A DNA stretch of 64,000 nt from Cryptomeria japonica (Eukaryota; Streptophyta; Pinopsida; Cupressales; Cupressaceae): the NCBI RefSeq assembly GCF_030272615.1, contig NC_081409.1, positions 244,799,502 to 244,863,501 of the forward strand, given 5' to 3'. Below the pieces are notes generated by a model that worked only from the letters and a program-made list of their open reading frames with translations, searched no databases and was not told where the DNA came from. Shown piece after piece: positions 47,927-60,089 of the stretch (positions within the stretch are counted from its first letter, which is position 1; each line of letters begins with the position of its first letter). Made by a program: the position numbers and the translations under genes.

Positions 47927-49078
47927 TGTTAGGCCAATTATGGAAAGCTAATGTACTGAGAGAGGAGGGGTGAATCAGTACTTCAAAACTTTTCTTAAAT
48001 AATAACTTTACTATTATGCATAAAGAAAATAGTGTAGTAACATAAAATAAAGTTAAAACAAATAGATAAAAATCATACATGATTCACTTCATAACACATA
48101 TATTTTGGTTACACAGAAACTCTTGGTTAGAGAGAAAAACTGTGGTGGGGATGACACCCACAACTTCACTACTGCAATAATAAAGAGTACTCGGTTAGAG
48201 TTACATTTTAGCTATTTCTAATAGCTTACCCTATTAGGAGTAACAAGATCTGTTAGATCTACCTTACTAAAGGATTTTGCAACATTTTATTCTGAATGTT
48301 GCACCTGGTTAGAGGCTTTACAATTTATAGACTTGATTAGAGTCTTTTACCCTGTTAAAGGTTTCTCTTTCAACTTCACAATATTACAATAAAATCATTA
48401 CAAATATATGCAACTTTACATCTGAAATGTTATAGCAGATTCTATATGCTCAGAATAGATTACCTTGCTTATAGCATACCTCGGTAACCCATATAGTAAC
48501 TCGGTAAACCCTTCTGTTTACTCTGTTCTTCGACTGTTCTCTGAAAACCTTCTTGGTGACCTCTGTGTCTCTATAACAGTCTTCTTATACACATGCATAC
48601 ACCCTTAACTAATGTTGTATAAATAGATCTCTTAAGACGGTGATCCAATTCTTTGCTTCGATCTTACAAACAAGATTCCTCGAATGAATAACTATACAAA
48701 ATATTTCATTAGCTAGATTGATCTCAAAATCATACACTATCTTCTAGTGCAATTTCCAATGTAACAATGATTAGATGTGCCTCGATCTTGTAACAAGTTT
48801 TCATATGCATGTCCAAGTTCAATGTATCTGGTAACACGTTTCACTCGGTGTATATTAAATCGGTGTGTCATCTTTGCTGCTCGGTAGTCATAAAAAGATA
48901 CTCGGTAGACAGCTTGGTGTATACTGCGTTCTGTGACTATTTTCCTCTATAACCGACTAGACTGTGCATACCGACTTTTCTATGCGTACCGACTGCATGA
49001 TTCGGTAGTGTTAACCGACTAGAGTATATAGTATGACTTTGAATATAAAAACTAATGGCAATTTGATAAGTAGTAACA
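47927..49078 (-). repeat. Element D 5' LTR
   Basis: 1152 bp, complete. On the minus strand it starts at 49078 (TGTTACTACTTATCAAATTG) and ends ggcctaaca at 47927. It is homologous to the two halves of the 3' LTR and is followed on the right by ttgac. Confidence 0.94.
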
Positions 49079-49083
49079 TTGAC
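49079..49083. repeat. Target site duplication of D, right copy (ttgac)
   Basis: Pairs with 31367-31371. Confidence 0.95.
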
Positions 49084-50532
49084 CTGTTATGTCTTCTTCT
49101 TGTATTTTGCTTTGGTATTCCATGTTTTTATGATCTTCAACTATTTCAAATGTTTCTATTTCTGTTTCTGTGATCTTTCGCCTCTACGCTCTAGTTAAAA
49201 CGAGCATACGTGTGCGTTGAATATTGTGTAGGGATTCGATTGTCTAAAAGGTGTTTCAATAAGTGACCAACTGTAAATCTAGATATGATAGAGTGATATG
49301 AAACGAAAAGATAATTCAAGTATTTATAGATTTTTCAAGTTTGTCGATCTTCGGTTTGGAGTGCAATGATGATGATTTTGATAAAACCAAGTCCAATAGG
49401 AACAATATATCCTACGATGCGGGACAAAGTTATCCTAACCAAACGTTGTAGTTTCATGATAGAGGATGATAGATCCTAATGAGAAACTATGTTTTGAGTG
49501 ATCAGTTTATCAAAGAAGGTGATAATGCACTTTAAGATGTTAGACCTTGAACTTGTTGAAGGTGAATACTTGAAAATCTTGGGGGTGTCTAGCTCTAGAA
49601 TCCGATTTGATAGAAGATAACTTGACCAAGCGAACCAAAAAGACAACCTAAGCACAAAATGACTGATATCAGGTGTATATGTTCACTTAAATTGACCAAG
49701 AAAATATGACAGATCTAAAAAATACATGCAAGAAGATAGCTCTGGATTGACAGAGACATAAATTTGTACAACAATTTACACAATCCCAGACGACAATTTA
49801 GACAGACCCATATGACAAAGGCCTAATCTCATATGACACTTCTCACAAAACCAAGCGACAAAGGCATAATCTCGTATGACAATTCCCATAGATCCAGGCG
49901 ACAACTAATAACCCAAAATCTTCTGCTAATCTGACTCGTACGACAATTCCCACATAACCAAATGATAAACTAGCTTTATCGTACAACTGAGGATAGAGCA
50001 GAGACAATTTTTTTAACTTTGACAAAAATTTTATCAATGATATTTGATGTTTTGATTATGTTTTCCAGTTTTAGATGTTTGAGTTTTTGTTTTAGGGATG
50101 AAAACACAACAAACACGTGATATGATAAGTGACCTCAAGCACAACATGATAAATTCTAAGGAAGTTGGTTGAGAGAGAAAATCTTTGCTTGCAAACTTAG
50201 GTACACACCCAATAGCTAATCAGAATATGACCGTTGAGTCTCATGCAATGGATTCTCAATGATGTATTATCTAACTCCAAACGTTAATGGGGGCACATTA
50301 TTGCAAGTGTCTTGGGAGAGTTACTATCTCTCTTGCACAAAGATTATCCCCCTTTTGGAGATGAATCGGGTAGCTTCTATCTTAGGGTTCATAGTAAGGA
50401 TTTCCATTTGGAATTACCCCTTGTAGTCGCGCAAGCGCCATTGAGGTCTATAGCCCAACAAGGAGTCAGAGAATTTAATCCCGAGAGGCCTATTTTTTAG
50501 AGTGAGTTGGAAGGCTTAGGTCTAGTTGTACT
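49084..50532 (-). other. Element F: coding start and inner leader
   Basis: The first 70 bp or so (minus, 49150-49084) encode MEYQSKIQEEDITGQ and continue across the D insertion into 31366. The rest is leader: repeats with cgtatgacaattccca (about 49800-49990), then sequence matching the leaders of A and C (50300-50532), including the gtagtcgcgcaagcg region. No Gag capsid is visible between leader and protease. The right edge, gtact at 50528-50532, is the target duplication of B. Confidence 0.65.
50528..50532. repeat. Target site duplication of B, left copy (gtact)
   Basis: gtact is repeated at 63263-63267 on the other side of B. Confidence 0.95.
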
Positions 50533-51312
50533 TGTAGACACCTAAAATTGTCATGTCTAATTAAATAAATATTTTATTTATTTAATTATTTTAGTCTAAT
50601 TCTTCTATTAATTAAATAAATCTTTATTTATTTAATTAATTCATTTATCCTCTTCTAGCCTTATTTCTCATTTAAATAAATACCTTTATTTATTTAAATT
50701 ATCCTTTTCCTAAATTAAATAAATACTTATTTATTTAATTGATCCCACTTCTTCTATTAATTAAATGAATCTTTATTTATTTAATTAATTCATTAACCTT
50801 TTCTACCCATGACACATGTCATTCATCTCTTAATTCCTACACTACCTACCCCTTTCATTATTTTATTATTTTCTTTACCTACCCTCTAATCATAGCTGAC
50901 CTCTTTTACACCTCTCAATCTTATCCTTCCATTTCTTATAGTGTCTTCTATATAAGGAGATGCTTCCTTCATTATCAAACCCTCACTATGCATTCAACCC
51001 TGACTACACTTTCGAACTTGCATATGCAATCAAGCCTACTTGCAACCACATTTCTGTTCTTTGTTGAGCTCTTGTGCACATATAAAATCTAAGAGCAAAT
51101 ATATCAAGCAAGATCAATGGAGATAGGAAGAATGGAGATCCAAACCCTATTGGACATGTGATGGTATAATCTTTGTGATTTCATTTGATTTGTATTGTCT
51201 TAGGTAATCTTCATATGTTATGGTAGATCTTTGTTGTTGTTAGGCTAGGGTTTTGTGGTTGAATTCATTTAGTCTTTCAATATTGTTGTTGTATCCATTT
51301 TCACCATAAACA
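50533..51312 (+). repeat. Element B 5' LTR
   Basis: 780 bp, TGTAGACACC...ATAAACA. It has several palindromic aattaaataaat runs in the first 250 bp and a TATA box (tatataag) at 50949-50956. Confidence 0.95.
50949..50956 (+). promoter_or_regulatory. TATA box, element B 5' LTR
   Basis: tatataag in ttctatataaggagatgc, identical in the 3' LTR at 62915-62922. It lies about 360 bp before the LTR end, a plausible start for R. Confidence 0.6.
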
Positions 51313-51335
51313 TTTTGGCACGCTCCATGGGACCT
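51313..51335 (+). promoter_or_regulatory. Primer-binding site region, element B
   Basis: ttttggcacgctccatggg follows the LTR end directly. F has the related ttttggtgcccaccatggg after its LTR. The pairing tRNA is not assigned. Confidence 0.6.
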
Positions 51336-51469
51336 GGATTTTTGTTAGATCTGTGTTTTTTTGCAAGTTTTCCTAGCCATATATTGCTGTTTTGTAAAAC
51401 AATTTGGAGAATAACCTTGTGCAGCTAGGTTTTTGGACACAAAATCAAGATCTTGGAGAGATTCGATCA

Positions 51470-52290
51470 TATCTCACAAACGGCTTGGAAATTTTGTGCC
51501 AAAGTGTTTTTGCAGGTTGAAGACAGTATCAAAAGCTCTAAAAAAAAAAATCAGATCTATTGGAGCATATTTTAATTTTCTATGATTTTTTTATGAATTT
51601 TCATAAAAAAATTAATTTTGAGAGCAAATGAGAAAAATTTTCAGATTTTCATACATTTTTGGAAATATCTCATAATTATACATAGGATCTGTTCTTTGTG
51701 ATTTTAATTTTGATGCAAAATATTTCCCTAAAAATCGGATCTTTAAAAATTAGGGTTTTTCCTTATTTTGATTAGATCTCACAAACAGCTTCGAATTTTG
51801 GCATCAAAATTTTTTTTGCAGGTCAAGAAAATTATTAGAGGTGTTCAGTAAAAATTTTAGATTTTTTGGATCAAGGTTTCAAATTATATGAATTTTTTTA
51901 TGATTTTTCATAAAAAATTAATTTTGAGAGCAAATTAGTGAATTTTTTGGATTTTCTTACATTTTTGGAAATCTCTCAGAATTATACATAGTATTTGTTC
52001 TTTGTGATTTGAAATTGGATACAAAATCATTCCTCAAAAATTAGATCTTTGAAAATTAGGGTTTTGAATTATTTTACTCATATCTCACAAACTGCTTGGA
52101 TTTGTTGCATAATTTTTTTTATGCAGGTTTGGAAGACCATCAAGACTCTCCAGTAAAAAGTTTAGAATTTTTGGATCAATTTTTCATTTTATATGAATTT
52201 TTTATGATTTTTCATAAAAAATTAATTTTTGGAGCAAATTAGCAAATTTTTTAGATTTTCTTACATTTCTGGAAATATCTTGAAATTTTA
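51470..52290 (+). repeat. Threefold leader repeat, about 306-bp unit
   Basis: Units begin near atctcacaaacggcttgga (51470), 51776 and 52082. Each contains a ttttgcaggt site, then cataaaaaattaatttt and acatttttggaaat. The third unit is incomplete at its end. Copies are diverged, so the triplication is not recent. Confidence 0.82.
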
Positions 52291-53023
52291 CAAGTGTTCT
52301 TTTTTTATGATGAATCAGATATTTGAATCGGTCAACAAAACACATTGTTGAAGGCCCCTATTTCACAAAGTCTTTTGAATCTAAAATTTACCTAACTTGT
52401 GTGCTTGCAAGAAGGGGTGATCATTTGAAACAATCCAAACTACTAAAAAATCTTTGTTGCAGGACCTTGACAAGAATTTTATTTTGATCTTTATTGTGTG
52501 CCTTGTTTTCATATATTATCAAACACTTCAATTGGTGCACTAAAATTGAACCAGTGTATTTTGTGTCTTGGGCAATATGCTCTTTTTGTTTCATCTTTAG
52601 AGGGCCTGTCTCCCCGTGTGGTCATTAGGACTACTAGTGAGGAGAGAACGACCCAAGTGGTAGCAAAGAAAACCCACCTCTTCCGAACCACTATAAACGA
52701 CTATATTCATGGTGAAAAATATGGATAACGTGTGCTGATTAGTTCATATTGACACTATGTCTCCCCATAAACTCATTTGATCAAATTTATTTGATCATTT
52801 GTAGAGCGTAACCCCTACTGGATGGGAGCCTTCTATATTTACAGAGCTAAAAGTGCCGCATGTATGGCCACACGAGCGGATGCCCTTACTAGCACCTTTT
52901 TGTTTTAGAAGCCAAAATCCTTCTAGTTGTTGGGGTAGGAGGTCGAACCTCTGGTAGCGGCCCACACATATACGGTTCTTAGTAGAGATACAAAGTTTGT
53001 CACGGGGAGTTTTCATGGGGATT

Positions 53024-53081
53024 GATGCTTGGCTGCCCCAAGAAGTGAGTGTCGAGGGTGGAGCTAGTGGGGTTAAGCATC
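53024..53081 (+). ncRNA. Conserved leader hairpin, element B copy
   Basis: GATGCTT (53024-53030) pairs with AAGCATC (53075-53081). The next pair can be G-T, where C has a G-C pair. The inner helix is weaker than in A and C. The surrounding leader has diverged strongly from A and C, so the stem is conserved beyond its context. Confidence 0.5.
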
Positions 53082-53874
53082 TAAGTATCCGCTCTGAATA
53101 GTGTAGCCTCGGGGGAAACTCCATGTGGGATCAACAACTATTGTCCTAGCCAACCATAAGAATTGTGCTTGTCTTATTTTGAACTATCAAACATTCAAGA
53201 CCAAACATTAAAACATCGTGTCTTCAAGTGTATGCAAAACATTTTTTTTACATCAAACAACACACTTTTCTTTGAGTCATTTTGAGTCTAAACACTTGCA
53301 AACATTGAGTCCTCATCAACATTGTGTCCTCTTGTCATGGAAATACAGTCAAAAAAATTCAGATTTGGTCACAACAACAACTTCACAAATTGGAAAAATT
53401 TACAGTCCAACAAACAAGAACAATCAGTTTCAGAATTCTTGAGCTTCCTAAGCTATCTCTTCAGGTTTTCATCTAGCATTCAACTTATCTTTGGGTCTCA
53501 CAAAGTCCACCATTGCTTTACACCTTACATTACATTCACATTTGTCTAAACTTGAGTCAAAAGGTCACTTGCTTTTCCTCATCATACTTTGTCAACACAC
53601 TACATACAACAACATTTTGCTAAGTGGTCCCTCATCAAGGTCTATCACCTTTGGGTCTCATTTGGTCTTACTTAGAGTCAAGGTCAACTTACCTCATCAA
53701 GAGAAACTATCATCTCTTTGGAAGCCACACCTACTCTACTACATACATACTTAGTCTTACACATTGGACATTGCAAGTACACCTCAGATTCATTTACATT
53801 CCATCCAAACTCTTGGTCTTCCATACTCTTTCCATTTTCATCTAGTCTCACACATCTTGGTCAATACCTAGTTC

Positions 53875-56800
53875 ATGGTTGAAACTTGTTCCCAAAAATC
53901 TAGGAGAGAAGGTAAAAAGGCTCAAGAGTCCACAAACATGAGTGCCTATGAGTATGACAATGATGTCTTTTTCAATTCTAATCATACTACATTACCGGAC
54001 ATGGATGCCTATAGAAACATTCCAAATGTTGAGCACATGGACACTATAAACAACAATGATACACACAATGACAATATGGACAACATTTCAATACATTCAA
54101 CAGAAGTGGAAGACTCCATTATGGATCCTCATTTTAATCAATTGGTTGAGGAAATAATGAAGAGAGATAGACAATATTTCTTACAAATGATGGCACAAAG
54201 TGGAGCCAAGATACCTCATGATTTTGACATGTCTCAAATAATGAAAAATTGACCTTTGCAACAACCTCACCTCAACATGGATCACATAAGGCCTAATAGT
54301 GGAGGCAATAGAGGACCACATCTTGTACCTGAATCACTATCATCTTTGTTTCAAAAACCTGAGGTCCCATACACACATGGTCAAGCATATGATACTTACC
54401 TTCGCAGACCATTATGGAAGTCTTATGCAGAAAAATATGCTAAGGATCAACCACCAAGGCAATTGGATATCCAAAGGCATGATCAAAATTTGGACACAAG
54501 GAAACCCCGCGTCAAATTTGGGGGCAACACACTAGAACAAACTCATGAAATGCCTATAAAGTATGGTATACATGGACAAAGCAGATATTTCGTTCCTCAT
54601 CATGACTCTATACCAAGTGGTCCATATGCGCAACATCACTATAGACCTCCTCCATATGAACATGTGTATGATCAATATCATCCATATATGCAACATGCTC
54701 CTCCTCCACCTGGTGCTTCAGGCATGGGGTACGTTCCAAGAAGTCGGTCTCCACCGAAGAACAATTTGGAACAACAAATCAAGGACTTACAAAAGAAAAT
54801 GGAGGACATAAATACACCGAAGCCAACATACACAATGAGAGACATATGTCCCTATCCATTTGACAAAAGCATTCCAATGCCTCCATTTCCTACACACTTT
54901 GTGACACCTAAGTTTGATAAGTATAGAGGAAAAGGGGATCCTAAGGCACATATAAGATAGTTTTTCACAGCCTGCATTGAAGTAGCAGCAAAAGAGACAT
55001 ATTTGATGAGATTATTCCCACAAAGCTTAGGTGATCAAGATATGGAATGGTTCTCCCAACTCCCACCTGGAATTAAGTCATGGAGTGACTTAGCAGAGGA
55101 ATTTATCCAAACTTTCTCCTACAACATAGAGACAGACATATTAGTCACTACTTTGTGCAACACCAAGCAAAAAGATGGAGAGCCCTTTTCATCATTTTTA
55201 CAAAGATGGAGGATTGTATCCAGCAAATGCTCTTGTGAAATTCCACAAAAACAAATGGTAGAAATGTTCACCCAAAATGTTAACAAAGACATTGGCTATG
55301 ATCTAAGGAAAGTTTATCTATCCACCTTTAAGGACGTCATTGAAAAAAGCTTAGCAACAGAGAAGGTCCTAATTGAACAAGGAGTCATTAAGATATTCAA
55401 GGAAAACAAAGATGACTTTAAAGGAAAAGATAAGCCAAGATTTTGGAATAAAAACGAAAACACAGTCAATGATGGTGTTGTGGATGCCAATATAGTGCGA
55501 CCCAAAATTGTTTTTTCTGGATCAAGCTCTACAAACAATCAAGTGAATACTCAAACAACTTCCAGATTGAAAAGGAAGTACACCCCATTGGGAGAACCAC
55601 TAGAATCAGTTTTCAAAAAGCTAGTGGCAAACAAAATAATAACAATTCCAGATTTGCCTCCATATGAGCCAAAGGTCAAACCAAATTGGTGGAATGATGA
55701 TGAATATTGTGAATTTCATAAGAGCAAAGGTCATAAAACATGAAATTGTCATCGACTGAAGAACATCATACAAGATCTCATTGATAGAGGTGACATTGAA
55801 ATTGAAGGACACTCATCCAACCAAGAACATGAAATGTTTAAGGAACCATTCCCAAAACATGACAAGGAAAAAGCTAAAGCCACAGATGATCAAACCATCT
55901 ATACCAGAGCATCTTATAACTATGATTCAACTGTTAATCACATTTCAATGGACAATTATGTCTCTGCAATTATCATCAAGGACAAAATGCCTGAGAATTC
56001 TACCCAAAGACCCAAAATTGTCCTAAAAGGCATTGGATCTTCTTCCGAACCTACCTCTGAATGTAATGTTACAACTCGTCGAGGTAAATTCACTTTGCAA
56101 GGTGCTCCAACTAAAAACATTGCTTCCTCATCAACCAAACCTGAGTATGACCTTGTAGAACAGTTAGGGAAGACACCCACACTCATCTCCATCCTTGAGC
56201 TCTTACGCATATCTCCCACACATAAAGCCATTCTTGACAAAATCTTGAGACACACTTCCGTCCCTACTGATCTGAACGTGGACCAGTTTCAAGCCATGGT
56301 GGGATACCTTTCCATTCCACACTCCCTTACATTCACAGAAGTCGATGACGCCTTCGTAAGTCAGCCACATAATGCACCATTACACATTGAAGCCTTCATA
56401 CACAAACATCGAATAAAATGAGTCCTAATAGATGGAGGAGCAGGTCTAAACATTTGCACATTGAGCACTACTAAACAATTGGGATATTCTGATAAAGTTG
56501 TGAATTCTACAAACAAAATTACCATCAAGGCATATGATGATGAAGAGCGTTCATCCAAAGGCATAGTCACCTTGCCTCTTAGAGTTGGGCCAATTACTAA
56601 GGATGTGGTTTGTAAAGTCCTTGATCTCAATCTCACATACAATATATTACTAGGACATCCATGGATTCATGAGATGAGCGCAGTCCCATCTACATATCAT
56701 CGATGTATCAAGTTTCCACACAATGGAGTTGAAGTGACCGTCAAAGTTGACCCAAATCCATTCATATATTGCAACAATCTACGACCTAGATCAAAAATAA

Positions 56801-57717
56801 CAATCCCAGTCAATCGAGAAGCTATTCATTTATCAGCCTATGTGGATCCAGAATCATTGAAAGCTTCTACATCCAAACAAGCAGAGCTAAAAGAAAAGTT
56901 CAAGATTAAAGACCTAGGATGTGGTGAGTGTATATTTCATGTCGATCAACTCCCACTATCTCCTAAGCTATTCAGTCGACAAGAAAAATCTACAAACAAT
57001 TTGCAATGCCAAGTAATTGGGTGTGAACCACCTAGTGTTGTGGCTACTAAATCTGAATGCAAATCTCCTCTAGTGGTGCAAGCATCTCTTGATATCAATA
57101 ATCCTAAGAGTGGTTCCAACAAAGAATCTATTGAGTGTATCGCCAGCCCTCTTGAGAACTCACATAGCCTTACCATATCATCCACTCATTCCATTTCCAC
57201 TCCACTTCCAGACTTGGATCAACAAGAATTACAAAAGCCCTCACTCATTGGGGATCAAAAATCAAGCTTTGAAAAGAAAAATCTAAAAGTCAATAATAAA
57301 GAAAATTCCTTTAGTCCAAATCAAAATCAAAAGCTATTGGACTCTTCAAAAATCAAAGTCAAGGATAAAAATCCTATGAAGGAAAAAGAACAAGAGTTGA
57401 TCTTCCCTAATATCAAAATAACTGGGGGCAAAAGTTCTAAAATTTCAAGTCAAAAAGCATACTTGTTGATCCTAAGTCTCCATCATTCCATCCTACTTTC
57501 ACTTCTTTTCGCAATCATAAGCCTTCATTCCTCATCCACTTGTTCCACACATCCTTTCCCTCTTGGCGATACATCATGGACCTTTAATGGAGCTTCCTCA
57601 AGGGACTTTGTTATCAGGGATACCCAAACCTATTTAGGTGACATGCATATGGGCCTGTGTAGTCCACACACTAGTAATTCTATCTCAATTACTTTATCAA
57701 GAAAGATAGTCACTTGA
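53875..57717 (+). pseudogene. gag-pro: Element B Gag-protease polyprotein, one frame with four stops
   Basis: A single frame of 1281 codons from the ATG at 53875, broken only by stops at 54250 (TGA), 54958 (TAG), 55741 (TGA) and 56419 (TGA). Gag: N-terminal acidic part, Pro/Tyr-rich linker, coiled coil (LEQQIKDLQKKMEDI), capsid-type region (54830-55360: PKFDKYRGKGDPKAHI, WFSQLPPGIKSWSDL, EEFIQTF, LQRWR), then YCEFHKSKGH and IIQDLIDRG. Protease: VLIDGGAGLNIC (56421-56456), KAYDDEERSSKG, YNILLGHPWIHEM. After about 57000 a Ser-rich linker follows. The last 250 bp (57470-57717) cannot be assigned and lead over the RT/RNase H/integrase deletion. Confidence 0.88.
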
Positions 57718-57981
57718 GCTACACATCATTCAGTCAAGGAACGTCACAGTTACAATCACAAGGCAAAGCCTCACACATTTGAGGTGGGTGAATTAGTTCT
57801 CAAGGAAAATCCTAAAAATCAGCAAGACAGAGAGAAGAAGGGCAAGTTTGAACCGAACTGGCTTGGTCCTTACATCATCACAGCAGCATATGGATGTGGT
57901 GCATATCAGCTCTCAACCACATAGGGCAAACCTTTGGAGGATCCTATCAACAACATGCACCTTCGCAGGTTTTACACATAG
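57718..57981 (+). pseudogene. int: Element B integrase C-terminal remnant
   Basis: Translation gives FEVGELVLKENPKNQQ, KGKFEPNWLGPYIITAAYGCG and PINNMHLRRFYT, followed by a stop. This is the GPF/Y module and tail of a gypsy integrase, close to that of F (21880-22090). Zinc-binding and catalytic domains are absent. One TAG interrupts it where QGKPLEDP would be expected. Confidence 0.88.
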
Positions 57982-59559
57982 CTCTTCATAGTATCCCAAT
58001 TCAAAAAATACAAAAAAATAAAAAAAAATAAAAAAATACAAAATAAAATCATAAAAATAAAAAATCGTTACTTGGTGAAAACCTGGCAAACAGGCGCCTT
58101 GTGACACAAAAAAAATCAAAAAAGTAAAGAAAAAACATTTCGTCTAATGGTGAAAACCACTTCGATGGCGCCCTGGGCAAGTACCATGGTGAAAAATGGG
58201 TCACTAGCGCCATGTGTAGAGACATTGCTCCTCCCTCCTTCAGGATTCCATTTCATCCTTTCACTTTGCACACACTCACAACCTATTCATTCATAATAAA
58301 CTTTACACATTCCCATCATGGCTTGTTATTGATCTACCTAAGATTGGTTAGCCATTCATAATAAAACTTCCTTTTCACCCCTTTCCATTCATAATAAATC
58401 AGCTCCTATCTGTGGCTAAGGCAAATCCTAAGTCTAGTAATGGGTGTGGAACTGAGAGCATCACATATTTCGAGGAGTACAGTTTCTTCCACTTTCCTTC
58501 AGTCTATCCGCGCACAATCCGCAATAAAGCAACATTTGCATCACCAATCCGCAATAAAGTTTCATCTTCTTTGCAATAAAGTATCAGTTGCATGGATTTA
58601 GTCAGTTCTAGATGAGACACAGCAGCAACCATGGGCTTCAACAAATCAAATCTTTCAACAGACTCAAACAACATTATGGTTCAGTGCTATCTATCCTTTT
58701 TGTGAAAGAAACATTGTGACCACAATCAAATAAGACTTATACAAGTGACAAGAGACACTAAACTTGAGGACTACAGTGGATGTTGGTGTCGAGTCTTGGT
58801 TTTCTTTTGATTTTATCTTTTTGGTGACGTGTCTTTTAGTTTTTTCGAGATGTCTTGACTAGAGATTCTATCTCTAGGATGTCTTTGACTAGAAAGGCGA
58901 GGATGGGGTATCGTCGCCTATTTTTCTTTGCTGACTGTGGATTGTCTCTTAGTAATGCTATGACTTGTCCAAGGATATGAGGACACTGAGAGTCTAGTAT
59001 GAACTGGGGCATTCCTTGTTTGTGAATGTCTTATCTCCATGCAAACAAGTACAATGACTTTCTGGGTCAAGCATATGCCTCGATTGTCATAACCTACTTG
59101 CCATAATAAAGCTCAATGATGATAACACACAAGAAGCTCTTTCACTTTCATATCTTCTATCTTCCATCCCCCATTCTTGATTGACTTCCATCATCCTTCC
59201 TGAGTCTATGTAGCCTGCTATCACATGACTGAGTATAATGACATGGCAAAAACATTTGCATTTCATGTAGTTGCACCTACATTACCACATATAAGCATTT
59301 CATACATACATATAGATATCACAATTAGATCACATCCTGCACACAACACATGTTAGCACATTTTACATTCTCATCATTTGCATTTGCATAAACATTTTAA
59401 AACATAAAAGAACAAAAATATTGCATTTCATCATGTACATATTTGCATCCATATCATAACCATCACATAGAAACATACATCATGAAACATCTCATCACAT
59501 AGGTACACATGCATATAGTTACCGCAAAGATGAATCATCTCATTTATATATCAAAAATC
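57982..59559 (+). other. Element B tail
   Basis: Non-coding. It has two motifs of the type ggtgaaaacctggcaaacag (near 58072 and 58150), shared with the tails of A and C, followed by AT-rich sequence with many imperfect repeats (caataaagt near 58520-58590). Nothing else stands out. Confidence 0.6.
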
Positions 59560-60080
59560 ATGTGTCATGATACAATGATGTCAAAATACATATGGCTACA
59601 GCCAACCCTTGTGTTGCCCTATCCAAACAAAGGAACCCACTGATCACTCCTAACAACACTGCTGGTAGTGCTAATCTTGTCCGTGTGATGGTGTCCCAAG
59701 CCACGTGTCCAGCCCTCATCTCCAATCCCGAATCCTGGAACACTCATTTCAGGGCATCCCTGTCTCTGTCTCGATCATAGGGTATCAATTCCCCATCAAT
59801 CGGTATCCTCATAATCCTATACACATCCTCCAAGGTGGTTGTCATCTCACCCATCGACAAATGGAACGTGCATGTCTCAGAGTGCCATCTCTCAGCAAGT
59901 GCAGTCAGCAACCCCATGTTCGCCTGAAACTCAAGCACATACAAAATAAATCGCAGACCCATAACCTCAATTGTGGCTCTATCCTCAAATATCAGTTCTG
60001 GTCATAACCTCTGAGTCGATGGGAATCTCTCCTGTGACTCCAACATAGATAGGTACTCCCACAGTCAAGCAAATCAATCA
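59560..60080 (-). pseudogene. Antisense plant mobile domain remnant in element B
   Basis: On the minus strand, GLRFILYVLEFQANMGLLTALAERWH, FHLSMGEMTTTLEDVYRI and PIDGELIPYD (about 59985-59760), then a shorter continuation to about 59560. This is the N-terminal part of the same PMD family as in A (9740-11480). The downstream acidic and coiled-coil parts are missing. It sits, as in A, between the pol end and the polypurine tract, in antisense. Confidence 0.85.
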
Positions 60081-60089
60081 TGTCAGTCA

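Larger units (their letters stand above)
31372..49078 (-). mobile_element. Element D: tRNA-Met-primed LTR element with two non-enzymatic ORFs
   Basis: Minus strand: 5' LTR (49078-47927), tRNA-Met primer-binding site (47924-47913), ORF1 (47863-46585), ORF2 (45970-42784), purine-rich tail (42600-42248), then the 3' LTR, which is split by element C into 42247-41825 and 32093-31372. Flanked by ttgac on both sides. No protease, RT, RNase H or integrase is present. It is the same type as G but clearly diverged, and it lies in the opposite orientation within F. Confidence 0.93.
51336..53874 (+). other. Element B leader
   Basis: A long untranslated leader. It contains a threefold repeat of about 306 bp (51470-52290), a block with agagaacgacccaagtgg (near 52640) that also occurs in C and F, the conserved hairpin (53024-53081) and a C/A/T-rich stretch up to the Gag start. 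Three tttttgcagg-type sites could be 3' splice sites. Confidence 0.72.

Noticed and set aside
52795-53124. 109-codon minus frame in the B leader
   Set aside because: It overlaps the conserved leader hairpin. The equivalent regions of A and C do not keep the frame, so conservation here is at the RNA or DNA level.
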